DNA of 64,000 nt, taken from the NCBI GenBank assembly GCA_004352715.1, contig SCFE01000001.1, positions 4,461,746-4,525,745 of the forward strand. Direction: 5' to 3'. Shown in pieces: positions 20,588 through 29,900 of this stretch (positions within the stretch are counted from its first letter, which is position 1; the number at the start of each line of letters is the position of its first letter). The notes beneath the pieces were generated by a model. The model made no database searches. It saw nothing but the letters and a program-made list of their open reading frames with translations, and had not been told where the DNA came from. The translations under genes were made by a program, and so were the position numbers. The DNA comes from Hofstenia miamia. Taxonomy: Eukaryota; Xenacoelomorpha; Acoela.

Positions 20588-23500
20588 ATATATAATAAAT
20601 ATAATACATATACTGCCTTAGAAATATTATTTAGTGCAATTTGTCAATTTCCCTTCTATTGTGCGCCAGCAATTGGAATGAAGAAAGTAGTTTTTTAGAA
20701 AGTCTAGATAATTAATAAAATTTTTGAATAAATCTGAGTAGAAAAAAAACTTTCTGTATATTACCTTCATAATTGATACTTTATGTTTAGCGCCAGATAT
20801 ACAGTCATGTTTAAAAAGTTGTATTTGAACAACCTGATGTGGAGCAGTTTTATCTAAAAATTACTGAGCGAAAAATTGAAAAATCAGTTAAATTTCATAT
20901 CCCCTCAAAAGTGATGAAGTTTTCTCTCAAAATTGCAGTAATTAAGGGAAGCCTCTGTTTTCAAATATTAAGAATTTTCAATTTTGCGTTATTTCCAACA
21001 ATTTGAGACTAAATCGTCAAAAAATAATTGCTAAAATGTCTTAGAAATTTTCAGGGATTAATTGCATAATTTAGCTTGTCAAGCTATTTTTTGTAAAGGT
21101 TAATTGAATTTAAATGCATATAAGCAAAACGTTACTTACTACCACCTTTTTATTAATATTTGACTATGTAATGTAATTTGAATTTATATTTTCTACTCCA
21201 TATCTGCAAACATGTAAATTTAAAATCTTTTAAGCGTATGTGGGTTGTTTAAATGCATTAATTTTGTTCCAGCAGAATGGGATAACCTCTCAAACAGAAT
21301 TTCTTAGCTAAGAGTTCTGAGCTGATCGTGTCATCAGCAACAGGTTTCCCATGTCTGTCCAGAAGATTCACCTGATCTTGCCATGTGGCAAATTCAAAGT
21401 CAATGCAGGTAAGCAGAACTCATTTCTCACTCAATGGACGCTATTCTTGAAAGATGCTAGTCTTGCATTGACTATGAAGGGACAAACTCTTAATGAGCAT
21501 TGATTTATAAAGCACACATATATTGACTATTTATGGGACACCATATATATATATATATATATATATGGTGTCCCATAAATAGTCAATATATGTGTGCTTT
21601 ATAAATCAATGCTCATTAAGAGTTTGTCCCTTCATAGTCAATGCAAGACTAGCATCTTTCAAGAATAGCGTCCATTGAGTGAGAAATGAGTTCTGCTTAC
21701 CTGCATTGACTTTGAATTTGCCACATGGCAAGATCAGGTGAATCTTCTGGACAGACATGGGAAACCTGTTGCTGATGACACGATCAGCTCAGAACTCTTA
21801 GCTAAGAAATTCTGTTTGAGAGGTTATCCCATTCTGCTGGAACAAAATTAATGCATTTAAACAACCCACATACGCTTAAAAGATTTTAATGTGCATCAGT
21901 ATATGGCAAATGAATACGGTATTAAAATTAACAACTATTTATGGGATACCCGACATATTTACATTTACACTGCAGTGAAAAATCTTTAATCTAAAGTACA
22001 ATAAAATATGATAAAACCTAAGTAAAATTGAGGCCAATCAGCGAGCGCATCAAACAATGTTCAAAGATTAAATAAAAGCTAAGCGTTTTCTTTCAAATAA
22101 TAAAAAATTATAAATAAAGATAACGTACAAAACAACGACAACAGAAAACAAAACTATATTTAGTGTATGAAATGTTGCAACATCTTTATACATTTTTACC
22201 CATTTCCCTTCGTAAATAAAGATGAAGCGAAATTGTGAAGTACATACCTTTGGGTTCTTAAAATTGTAATAATTAAAGAAAGTAATTATAAAATATAACA
22301 GTAGAGGAGAGTCAGCCTAAAACATACTTACCGCAACGCATTCGTCTTTCTGATATAAAAAGAAAATTTAAAATCATATGAGTAACAGAAATAGAAACCA
22401 ATTTAAACGATCATATTGATTTAACTAAATCCCTACAAGACAATACTAACCGTGTCTTTTTTCTTCTGAAATAATACACCATTAATTCATTCAAAGCACA
22501 AATACTATAAAGTGCATAGATTATAATAGCTCAGAAAAACGAGAGTAAACGATTATGTATTCAAATTAGAACCTTTCCATTGATAAAGTGATTTCAAGAG
22601 AATACAAACCGTTTCTTTTTTCTTCTGAAATAACACATTACAATTCATACAGAACACATACACACATTTCAAGTTTTATAAATTGTTAAAAAATCCAATA
22701 CTAAAATCAAGTTTCCAATCTAGCACTTATAACACAGACTGGCAGGTTTTAATAATTCTTCAACCAACATAAATTTTTGAATTAAGAATTTGTTTATATG
22801 CATTTCGATAGCACAAATTCTAAAATTCGATCAAAAGTAAATCTTCGTATGAAATTAATCAAACTTTTATTAGGAAGAATTAACTTACCATTTGAATACG
22901 CTCTGTAATGTCAATATAATAAACCTCGACGTTTTTGTACTCTTGCTTTTTTCCATCAATTGCCAAAAACTCACTATCCGAAAGTTTCGGAGGCTAAAAC
23001 AAAATTCATCAATTTTGTAGATTGAAGAGTGTAATGTATAAAATAATTAAAGCAAGCAAAGGAATTCTATTAGCGAAATGTTTCTGATCTAGCCGAAGTA
23101 ATAATACTCTTATATTCACTCAGAATATCTATCACAAATTTTACAGTAGTCATACAAACAGAAATTAGTTACTGCAAAGATATCCAAATGAAAAACAGGC
23201 AAAAGGAACTGATGATTACGGTGTATCATCGTCAGCGATTTTTAAAAACATTTCAGGTTTTGAAAGGTCAACTATGCTGACTCCGAAAATGACAATAAAA
23301 ATTTTCAGGAAGTAGCGGAACAAAAATTTAAAATTTCCGTATCTTTGCTGTTTCTGTCAATAACATAACGGCATTAACGTAAATATGTATTGCCCAAAAA
23401 CACAAAAATGTACTTCTTTACATTCGTGCTAAAATTTTTTTACACTTGTGGTACCAATATAAACAATTCATTAATCAGGTTCGTATGACAAATTTGGGGA

Positions 23501-25757
23501 TTAGTATCCGATAAGACTTGAAATTTTCAGTTTGTGTAGGAATAAGTTATGTTAAATTTCAGTTAGTACAAAAGCGGAGGATTTATTAGCTGTAGAGAAA
23601 TCATAAGATACCTGACAAACGTCAAAAATATCGGAAATTTTTAATATTTGAGGCCTGAATTTTTTGTTGTTTTTTGGAATCAGCATAGTTGACTTAACAA
23701 AACCTGAAATGTGTGTCTTGATTCTGCTAAATTTATATAAATTTAAAACAAAATTGAACTTAATATATAGTTACCCATCTAATTAATAAAGTGAAAATCA
23801 TAAAAAATCGTATCGAACTTCTATGACCTTATGCACAATAAAAAGAAATATAAAAAATCTACAACTACAAGCATTGCTGTATTACATTGAAATGTTAAAA
23901 TAAAAGGATTTATTTTAAAAAAATGTGATGCAAATTACAATTTGTATATACATTTTAGAAGAAGGTATTTTAATCGAAGAACTTGCGATATTTTGCAAAA
24001 AGCTAATATCAATGGGCACAAGAAATTTGGCCGCCAGATTAATATAGTGACTGTAGTCAGATCTACTTGTCGAGTTCATGCTCCCACGAGACATGTAACG
24101 CAAATAATTACAAAAGATTATGAACCGATTATTAGGCCGGTTTAAATCCATGTTGACAATATTAATTGGTAAGTACAATTATATTAATGAATTGAATCGG
24201 TGGTAATACTTGAAACTGCGAGTCAATTTAAATAACCGAAATAACAGACAACACCGAGGTCTTCAATTGATATTTACAACATCACATAAAACCTTTGGCA
24301 GATGACACTAGAAAAACGGCCTTTAGCTATCACAAGCCATTAATCAATGTCTACACTTGAAATAGTTTAAGTACAATGCAAATAAAGCCTATGATTACAA
24401 CATTGTTTAAAATTCAGGCAGCTACCCATAAAATTGTGTTGGAGTTACTCAACCAATCAACAGATTAATGAGTGGGTGAATGCACGATCCAGGTCCGGAC
24501 CTTAACCCCTAGAAGGTTACTACTAAGGACGGATAAAACATGCGAGTCCTACGCTGGCCGTAGCCTATCTCATAGGCCAGAAGAAAAGTACTTATCACTG
24601 ACATATCTGCCTTATGAGACGGACTCATGAAACTGGGCACCTGAAGCAATTTACTAGCAGTGTAATCACTTCATCGCCGTCTGTTTAGAACAAAACTAAC
24701 AGACTGACATGCACAAAGTACACATGGCAGCACCTTCTCAGACCCGGTGTCAACTGTAGGCTCGGGACTCAACACAGCGATGATTGATTGGTTAGCTCAG
24801 CGCTATCCTTTTGGATTAGCTTTCGCCTTTCATAATGGTGTAAATTTTTATACACTTGCTTTTGAATGGATCAAAATAGCCAGTAACTCATTATAGACAA
24901 GATCTCTCAGAAAAGCAAAAACAGGAATAAAAAAAAATTTAATGAAACAATTTTTAGAATTATATCTTTTAGTGATCTATATAATCCTGTTTGAATAGCT
25001 TATCATGAATAATCAATAGTTTCTGTCAATGTATGAAAATTACTTCAAAATTCAGTTTCAAAACGAATCTGAATAGTTTGAACTACTCAAACTGTATTTT
25101 TCCAAAATAGATTATAATTGTAATAATTTATTTTACAAGAAACATGAAATAAAATTTAAGATTGAATATTTCATGGTAGACAATAAAATATAAATAAACT
25201 TTGATAGCAGTATATTTTTAGCTACTGCCAATTGTATTAAAAATGTAAAACTTACAGCCGGATTATCTCCCCGATCTTCACAATGCATCGTTTCTACAAT
25301 TAATTCAAAATGCTTCAGAGTTGGATGTGTTATAACTAAGAACGGTGAAAAAAATAATTTTAAAAATACTAACTTGTTTTGCAATATGGAAAACTATTCC
25401 ATGCTTCTTCAATAAACATAAAACAATCAGGTCCAAAAGCAGTTTCTGCAATTTTACGAAAAACACTATTTATTTTGCTAAAGAAAATGTAAGATACGAA
25501 TGATAATATTTTACAAACTCTCGAAGAAAATAATGCTTGAGTGTATGACATCCTTTTTTACCGTTGGAATCTTCATATTCCTCATTTATCAAAACCTCAA
25601 CCCCACTACCACCTCCAGTTTCTTGCTTACTGGATTCTGCAACAGCATATAATTGGCCAATCTGATATTCTTCTAAAGTTAATGGAAGTGGAACTTTGCT
25701 AAAACAGGATAAGCTCAATTCAATTAATAAAGAAACTTACTAAATTTTCAATTGCAT
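12080..25757 (-). CDS. Class I phosphatidylinositol transfer protein gene, 11 exons including 4 microexons
   Basis: Exons joined on the minus strand: 25,741-25,757; 25,519-25,698; 25,374-25,477; 25,256-25,335; 22,889-22,993; 22,610-22,624; 22,451-22,465; 22,332-22,349; 22,248-22,256; 19,250-19,447; 12,080 or 12,095-12,217. Every junction has GT-AG and keeps frame, giving about 288-292 residues against about 270 in the family. It carries phosphatidylinositol or phosphatidylcholine between membranes in the cytosol. Evidence: [18 protein letters not shown] and [14 protein letters not shown] at the N-terminus, [40 protein letters not shown], and [20 protein letters not shown] at the C-terminus. 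Positions equivalent to the inositol-contacting Thr59, Lys61 and Asn90 and to Cys95 are kept (T58, K60, N93, C98). Odd points: a 19-residue lysine-rich microexon insert after TERIQM, Cys at the usual Ser166 position, and the membrane-inserting Trp pair replaced ([10 protein letters not shown]). The GGGSG/SKQET signature separates it from the RdgB class. Confidence 0.9.
13641..14099. mobile_element. piggyBac-type MITE, 451 bp
   Basis: TTAA (13,641-13,644), then CCCTATTCCGGGGAAAA, up to TTTTACCCCTAAATAGGG and TTAA (14,096-14,099). The TTAA target duplication and CCCT-starting imperfect inverted ends are typical of the piggyBac superfamily. There is no transposase inside, so it is non-autonomous. 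It lies in the last PITP intron. Confidence 0.75.
14718..15650 (-). pseudogene. Tc1-like transposon relic
   Basis: A TA followed by CAGTGGTGATCAAATTACTA at 14,718 looks like a Tc1-type terminal repeat. Rightward, minus-strand frames match a degenerate Tc1 transposase in order from about 15,650 to 14,820: [17 protein letters not shown] (first Asp region), [14 protein letters not shown] (TVKHGGG-type block), [13 protein letters not shown], then [15 protein letters not shown] (the WPGNSPDLNPIENLW-type third acidic block) and a C-terminal helix. Frames shift and stops interrupt. The opposite terminal repeat was not found. Lies in the last PITP intron. Confidence 0.55.
15660..18480. other. Intronic AT-rich sequence
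   Basis: Last PITP intron. Short open stretches exist on the plus strand, such as 15,985-16,140 with [20 protein letters not shown] and an ATG frame at 17,419-17,646, but none has a family I recognise. Confidence 0.4.
18488..18661 (-). other. Unassigned open stretch in PITP intron
   Basis: Fifty-seven codons open on the minus strand with protein-like content ([20 protein letters not shown], then [18 protein letters not shown]), ending at TAA 18,488-18,490. A TAA lies just before its first Cys, and the first Met is internal. Nearby minus-strand sequence also shows a CPRCH motif in the same general direction (about 18,770). It may be an old transposase fragment. I cannot name it. Confidence 0.25.
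19250..19447 (-). CDS. PITP exon 10 (66 codons)
   Basis: ATTTTAG acceptor, phase 0 at both ends, GTATGC donor. Encodes [19 protein letters not shown], then [35 protein letters not shown] and [11 protein letters not shown]. In vertebrate PITPs the strand after MCAYKLV leads into a Trp-Trp pair that dips into the membrane. Here that spot reads CNYLTL, with about three extra residues and no Trp. Confidence 0.88.
20545..20594. repeat. (TA)n microsatellite with 4-N gap
   Basis: Four N at 20,545-20,548, then (AT)n broken by one TT. In the PITP intron before exon 10. Confidence 0.9.
21220..21889. repeat. Perfect 670-bp palindrome with (AT)n centre
   Basis: The left arm (21,220 to about 21,542) and right arm (about 21,567 to 21,889) are exact reverse complements wherever I compared them, over about 320 bp. 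They meet at GGACACC-(AT)n-GGTGTCC. Each arm, read outward from the centre, has an open stretch ([20 protein letters not shown], then [15 protein letters not shown]) ending in a stop. Such identity means a recent inverted duplication or an assembly fold-back. Confidence 0.92.
22248..22256 (-). CDS. PITP microexon d, 9 nt (NPK)
   Basis: TTTTAAG, then AACCCAAAG, then GTATGT, phase 0. At 9 nt it is the least certain of the set. NPK followed by the next exon's AETEL would suit the loop before the conserved RGP motif. Confidence 0.5.
22332..22349 (-). CDS. PITP microexon c, 18 nt (KDECVA)
   Basis: ATATCAG, then AAAGACGAATGCGTTGCG, then consensus GTAAGT, phase 0. The good donor and the in-frame length support it. 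Confidence 0.65.
22451..22465 (-). CDS. PITP microexon b, 15 nt (KKKDT)
   Basis: TTTCAG, then AAGAAAAAAGACACG, then GTTAGT, phase 0. Differs from microexon a at two positions, changing Glu to Asp. Either or both may be included in the mRNA. Confidence 0.65.
22610..22624 (-). CDS. PITP microexon a, 15 nt (KKKET)
   Basis: TTTCAG, then AAGAAAAAAGAAACG, then GTTTGT. Phase 0 at both ends. It is nearly identical to microexon b including the flanking intron, so the two arose by tandem duplication of about 160 bp. Confidence 0.65.
22889..22993 (-). CDS. PITP exon 5 (35 codons)
   Basis: GTTTTAG acceptor, phase 0 at both ends, GTAAGT donor. Encodes [17 protein letters not shown] and [15 protein letters not shown]. 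The last block matches the conserved EAVYIDIADRSQV strand of class I PITPs. It is followed by the four microexons. Confidence 0.88.
23249..23711. mobile_element. Foldback MITE, about 463 bp
   Basis: CATTTCAGGTTTTGAAAGGT.. at 23,249 pairs with the reverse complement of 23,676-23,711 (CATTTCAGGTTTTGTTAAGT..). Weaker symmetry continues inward for about 100 bp on each side (TTTCAGG and AAATTTCCG blocks). No coding capacity. Lies in the PITP intron between exons 4 and 5. Confidence 0.7.
24450..24800. mobile_element. GC-richer SINE-like or MITE-like island
   Basis: This stretch is visibly richer in G, C and CpG than its surroundings (GGTCCGGACC, GGCCGTAGCC). Its edges carry short inverted copies of AACCAATCAA (24,460 and 24,784). 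The right edge has TTAGCTCAGCGCTA, which resembles a tRNA-type A box, but no B box (GGTTCRA) is clear. The class is uncertain. Confidence 0.35.
25256..25335 (-). CDS. PITP exon 4
   Basis: CTTAG acceptor at 25,336. Encodes [17 protein letters not shown] and CEDRGDNPA, ending in phase 0 with a consensus GTAAGT. The next intron is 2.26 kb and contains a foldback MITE and a GC-richer SINE-like island. Confidence 0.88.
25374..25477 (-). CDS. PITP exon 3
   Basis: CTTTAG acceptor at 25,478. Encodes [15 protein letters not shown] through [12 protein letters not shown]. Donor GTTAGT. Contains Asn93 and Cys98, matching Asn90 and Cys95 of vertebrate PITP-alpha. The intron to exon 2 is 41 bp and to exon 4 is 38 bp; all three N-terminal introns are very short. 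Confidence 0.88.
25519..25698 (-). CDS. PITP exon 2 (60 residues)
   Basis: TTTTAG acceptor at 25,699. Encodes [19 protein letters not shown] onward through HTLKHYFLR and ends in a split codon. I chose donor GTTTGT (25,518) because it keeps frame with exon 3. The more canonical-looking GTAAAA four bases further would shift the frame. Contains the T..K pair that contacts the inositol ring in the family. Confidence 0.85.
25741..25757 (-). CDS. PITP exon 1 coding part (MQLKIY, 17 nt)
   Basis: ATG at 25,757-25,755, then MQLKI and two bases of a Tyr codon, followed by GTAAGT at 25,740. The intron to exon 2 is only 42 bp (25,699-25,740). The start suits the family: the next residues KVPLPLT correspond to the usual N-terminal strand a few residues after Met. 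The 5' UTR and promoter lie between here and about 26.1 kb and were not resolved. Confidence 0.8.
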
Positions 25758-26657
25758 TGCAAATAAAGTTGCTCTGCAATTATCGAAGTTCTAAGTTGGC
25801 TAAATGATGTATGAAATTTAGAACAAGTAAACTGAATTCTAAAAATTACACCAAACGTTTATACAGAATTAAACTAAAACTTAAACAAGAATATAATGAT
25901 TTTAAGTAATAATTCTAAATTCCGTAGAGTATTCTTTACATGAAAAATGAATTTCAATTTTCGATATATTAATTTTGCTTAATATACCAAGAACAATATC
26001 ATTCAAAATCATTTGGTCAAAACTGCTAGGATTGTGTATTTCCATTTAACCAATGGTGCAAATCAGCTATTTGAAGCACCCACCTTCTGTAATAGTATGG
26101 ATATCTTTCAGTCCTCATGCTTGTGGCACACTACGAATTTTTTGATGTCAATATCTGAAGACTCATCAGGAAAAATTGGAACACTTCAATCAGCTAGGAT
26201 ACTTCACTACTTTCCAACAAAATTCTTGCAATGCTTCCAAGTTTGCTGAGAATAACATCCAACATCTGTAAAAATGTGTCACTCACATAATGATAAAGAA
26301 AGAATTTATAGAGATGAATCTATACACAAAGCAACAAACAATGTGGATTCACATCAACAACATACTCAGGGGGTTGGAAAAAATGGAAACTGAAATAATA
26401 ATGCTGTTCTTAGCATTAAGCAATTTACTCTGGATTAATCCACTTCAAGAAAATCTGAAAGTATATAATGTAAAAATAAGAATTGTAATAGTAACTATGA
26501 TATGAGCAAAAAATCAAAATCCTAATTAAATAACTGAGCATCATGAATTGGAAAACACTAGTTTCTTTCATAAAAGACTAATCATATCTAGAAACTTATT
26601 AGAATATTTTGAATTCTTTTATTCTCAACATACTATTCTGTTCAGCAGAATACATAC

Positions 26658-27541
26658 TGTAGAGTCACTTGGGGATTTTTCATGATTATTATTTTTTGCT
26701 TTTCTATTTGTAATGATGTTAATATGATGTAAACTTATATTTCAGTTTTAGTTTGAAATAACAGTTTAATGTCCTTTTGCTTAGGTGCTACATAGTGTTA
26801 TTGCTCAAATTAAATTATGAGGGAAACATGATTATCACATGATTTTACATTGTAAACAAAAACAGGTAACAATTACAATGTAAAATTGAGAAAAAATGTA
26901 GAAAATGGTCAATAGACTTTATCTATCTTCTACTTCAGTTTACTTTTTATTTAGTAAATTCTTTTGTGATATGATAATAATTGTGTAAGTTCCAGCAACA
27001 ATTTGGGAGCACTTTCTTCAAGTACTGATGCAACATGTAGTCATTCAGACAGTAAGCAAGCCCAAATTGTGGACCACACTTGGTTATGTATACAGCTATG
27101 TCTAGAAATAATATACCTTTCATTCCAATTCAACAAGTGCATGCACAAACAATTGATTACACTGTGATGATATTATGCCATTGGTTAACACAAATGCATG
27201 GCAACTACATGCTAGTATTTAGTGAGCTGAGAGATAATAATGCAAATGAGATGTTTATTTTTAGTGATGAGGTAGATAATAAAATGTGAGACAATTAGGG
27301 TAGCACTGATCACTCAAGTTAAACACTTCTCTGTTTGGACAGCACATTGGCTGAAAGCCATACAAATTGGGCATCCTGGAGTTTAACTAAAAAAGTATTA
27401 GTTATTTGGATGAATTACCAATGTTTTTCTCTATGTTAATTTAATGGAATCAGGGCTGTTATGATAAGGTCACTTCTGCAACCTTCTGCTGTGACAATGA
27501 GTTCTGTAGTGTAATTTGAGTTCCCAGCCTGTGATTCTACA
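26658..27541. mobile_element. Solo LTR, family A, copy 1 (TSD ATAC)
   Basis: Starts TGTAGAGTCACTTGGGG, ends CCTGTGATTCTACA, 884 bp, flanked by ATAC on both sides (26,654-26,657 and 27,542-27,545). TG..CA ends, an 11-bp imperfect terminal inverted repeat, 4-bp target duplication and no coding content fit a solo LTR. A non-autonomous DNA transposon with a 4-bp duplication is the alternative. Confidence 0.75.
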
Positions 27542-27545
27542 ATAC

Positions 27546-29331
27546 ATCCAATACAGACACTGTGTTCTTGAAAAATAAAGCTAATAAAAATGAGTATCAT
27601 AATACATGAATCACAGGAGACACCTCAGTTTCATAGATACACTAATTCACTGTGATTTCCCTTCAAAAATCTAGACAGGTATAGCTGTTGGACAGGAAGA
27701 TCATTTAAGTTTAAATTTTCCTGTGGAACTGCTGTTGGGCTTCAAGGTTTCTTGATTGTGGTTGGCTTATCTTAGGTTTTTATGTCTAGCATTTTTACTT
27801 GAGAGTATTTTTTTATGACTTCAAGTGTATCTGTACATTTTTATATCTTACTGAGACTTGTACTTTTTATGCATAATTTATTAAGCTGTGTTGCATAGCT
27901 TTATTATTTTAGATTTTGAAGTGTTAATCAAGGTAAGTTTGTATTATTTTTGTACATTCATTAAAATAGTGCAATTGTCTGCTCAAAAATTATGATTGTG
28001 GTCAGTAGCATTAAATTGATCACAATGTATGCCATTTGTACATTTTTTCCTTCCAAATTTATATTTATGTCTCAAACAGCAAGTGGTGGATTGAAGACTT
28101 CTTTGGAATTTTATGTTGAAATAGTTTGTCTATTTGATATAAATTGATTAACATCAATAAAGATTCTTTTTTGAATGAGTTGCATCTCCAACACTGTATG
28201 TGGGACTTTAGAATAGTGAAATGGCCTACAATGAGGAGCTACAAAAAGATTAGAATTACATCAAATTCTGTTATAAATATAATGCCTTTTATCCATCAGA
28301 AGAGGGCTTATTCAAATGAAATGTTGGGTTTGCTGTATAGTTTTACTTTAACTAACAAGAAGTTCAACAGTTACCAAATATTTGATTTTAGTTGTACAAT
28401 GGTCAAACATCAAGTTGAATGTGTTTTTACCAAACAATTGTTAGTGAACAAAGCAAATGACAGGCATGTTTTATCAATCAATTGTAACTACCAATTATTG
28501 CCAGTTAATAATTTATTGTTTAACATAGAGTATCTCTTACTCTAAAAAATATATATGATTTTTAAGCTATAAATTTGGAATGTGGTGGACCCTGGCAAGT
28601 TGCTACAATTATTACAGTAAATATTGTATATTTCTACTCTAAGAAATGCATAATTAGAAAAAACTTGATTGAACCTGTAATTTTCTTCAAAAAAAATACT
28701 CAAACACAAAGTCAAAGTGTAAAAACTTAAACTTAGGCCAAGTATCTCAAACCCAACTTAAAAGCTCTGGCCAGTGTTTGATATGCATTCTTTACATAAA
28801 ATATACTGCCTAATAGTGGAAAAGATATGTGACATACAAATTGCATGGAACATGTATGAAAACATTAATATCAAGAGAGCATACTTTTGTGCAATACATA
28901 TATCAGAATTAAAGCCTAAGCCTGTAATGTGGTTGCTTGTGATTTATCTTACTGTATATAAAAACATCACATTATGATTGGATGGAAAATGAAAGGAAGT
29001 TATATCTAAGAAAACAAATTTTGTTAGTTATCACTTATCTTAGCCACAGTTTTATGTCAAGGTTATTAACTTCAATGTAAGTTAAGAACTGATTACAAAA
29101 ACATCAATAGTATAAGTGTCTTGTGATACTGGAGTTTGCAATTCCAACTACAAATGATTCTGATATCATAATTGGAAATATGCCTAGGGTGCAACTTGTG
29201 AGACATAGCTGAAATAATTTAATGAGCAGCCATATTTGGACATGACTATAGTAGTGTCTCAATTACCCTTTGATATGGTAAGCATACTGTGGCTTCAGCA
29301 TGAATTTAGTGGCAGTCTAATTCCTTACCTA
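27546..29331. other. CpG-free sequence without recognised gene
   Basis: A 133-codon plus-strand frame (28,144-28,545, opening with TTG; first ATG internal) has no family I recognise. The rest is unassigned, probably retroelement flank. Confidence 0.4.
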
Positions 29332-29900
29332 TGAAGGATTTGAGTTGAGCATGGATTTGCTGAAGCTAAAGTTGTTAATATTTAACTCTTCCTATGTTGT
29401 ACCCATTCCTAGTAAAAATAAAGACTAAACAGGAGATCAAAAGTGGAAGAGTAGCCACACTCAGCTGACCTGAAATAGAAAACCCAGTGAAAGAATAGTA
29501 AAAGACTAGAGCACTAATTATAACAATAAGAAAGAGAAAACCTAATTGTTCTTAGGTGCAATGTATGAAAACTAAGCTCAATGAATTCCTTATCTCATAC
29601 AATTTAGGTGTAAAAAAAGTTTACTTTCAAAAAATAATGAATATAAACACTTGTATTTACAAGAACAAATCTCATAAAAAAATAAACAACAACATACTGT
29701 TGCTAGTATTAGTAAATAAAAACAGGTTCTGCATGGTTACACTTCAATAGAAAAAAAGATTAACAAAAAATACTATGTAATCATGGCAGAAATATTTGAA
29801 CTAAAATCAAATTAATTTATTTAAGGAAATAAAACATTGTGAATTAATAAATCTGTAATACCAATATTGAAATTGAGTTAATGACTGCAGCTATGCCACA
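29332..29900 (-). mobile_element. Family B LTR, 3' LTR of the minus-strand gypsy element
   Basis: On the minus strand it starts TGTGGCATAGCTGCAG (29,900) and ends CAAATCCTTCA (29,332), 569 bp. It is homologous to the LTR at 60,793-61,439 and to the solo copy at 39,184-39,950, which start TGTGGCATAA. It follows directly after the end of the third ORF (stop at 29,917), as a 3' LTR should. Confidence 0.65.

Noticed and set aside
22241-22630. CRISPR-like or satellite array because of recurring TTTTTTCTTCTGAAATAA
   Set aside because: Only two copies, eukaryotic context, and each coincides with an in-frame splice unit.
24780-24830. A tRNA gene from TTAGCTCAGCGCTA
   Set aside because: No B box or foldable cloverleaf; kept only as weak SINE evidence.
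26013-26249. 78-codon plus frame upstream of PITP
   Set aside because: No recognised family, no splice or start context, and a partly open frame on the other strand as well.
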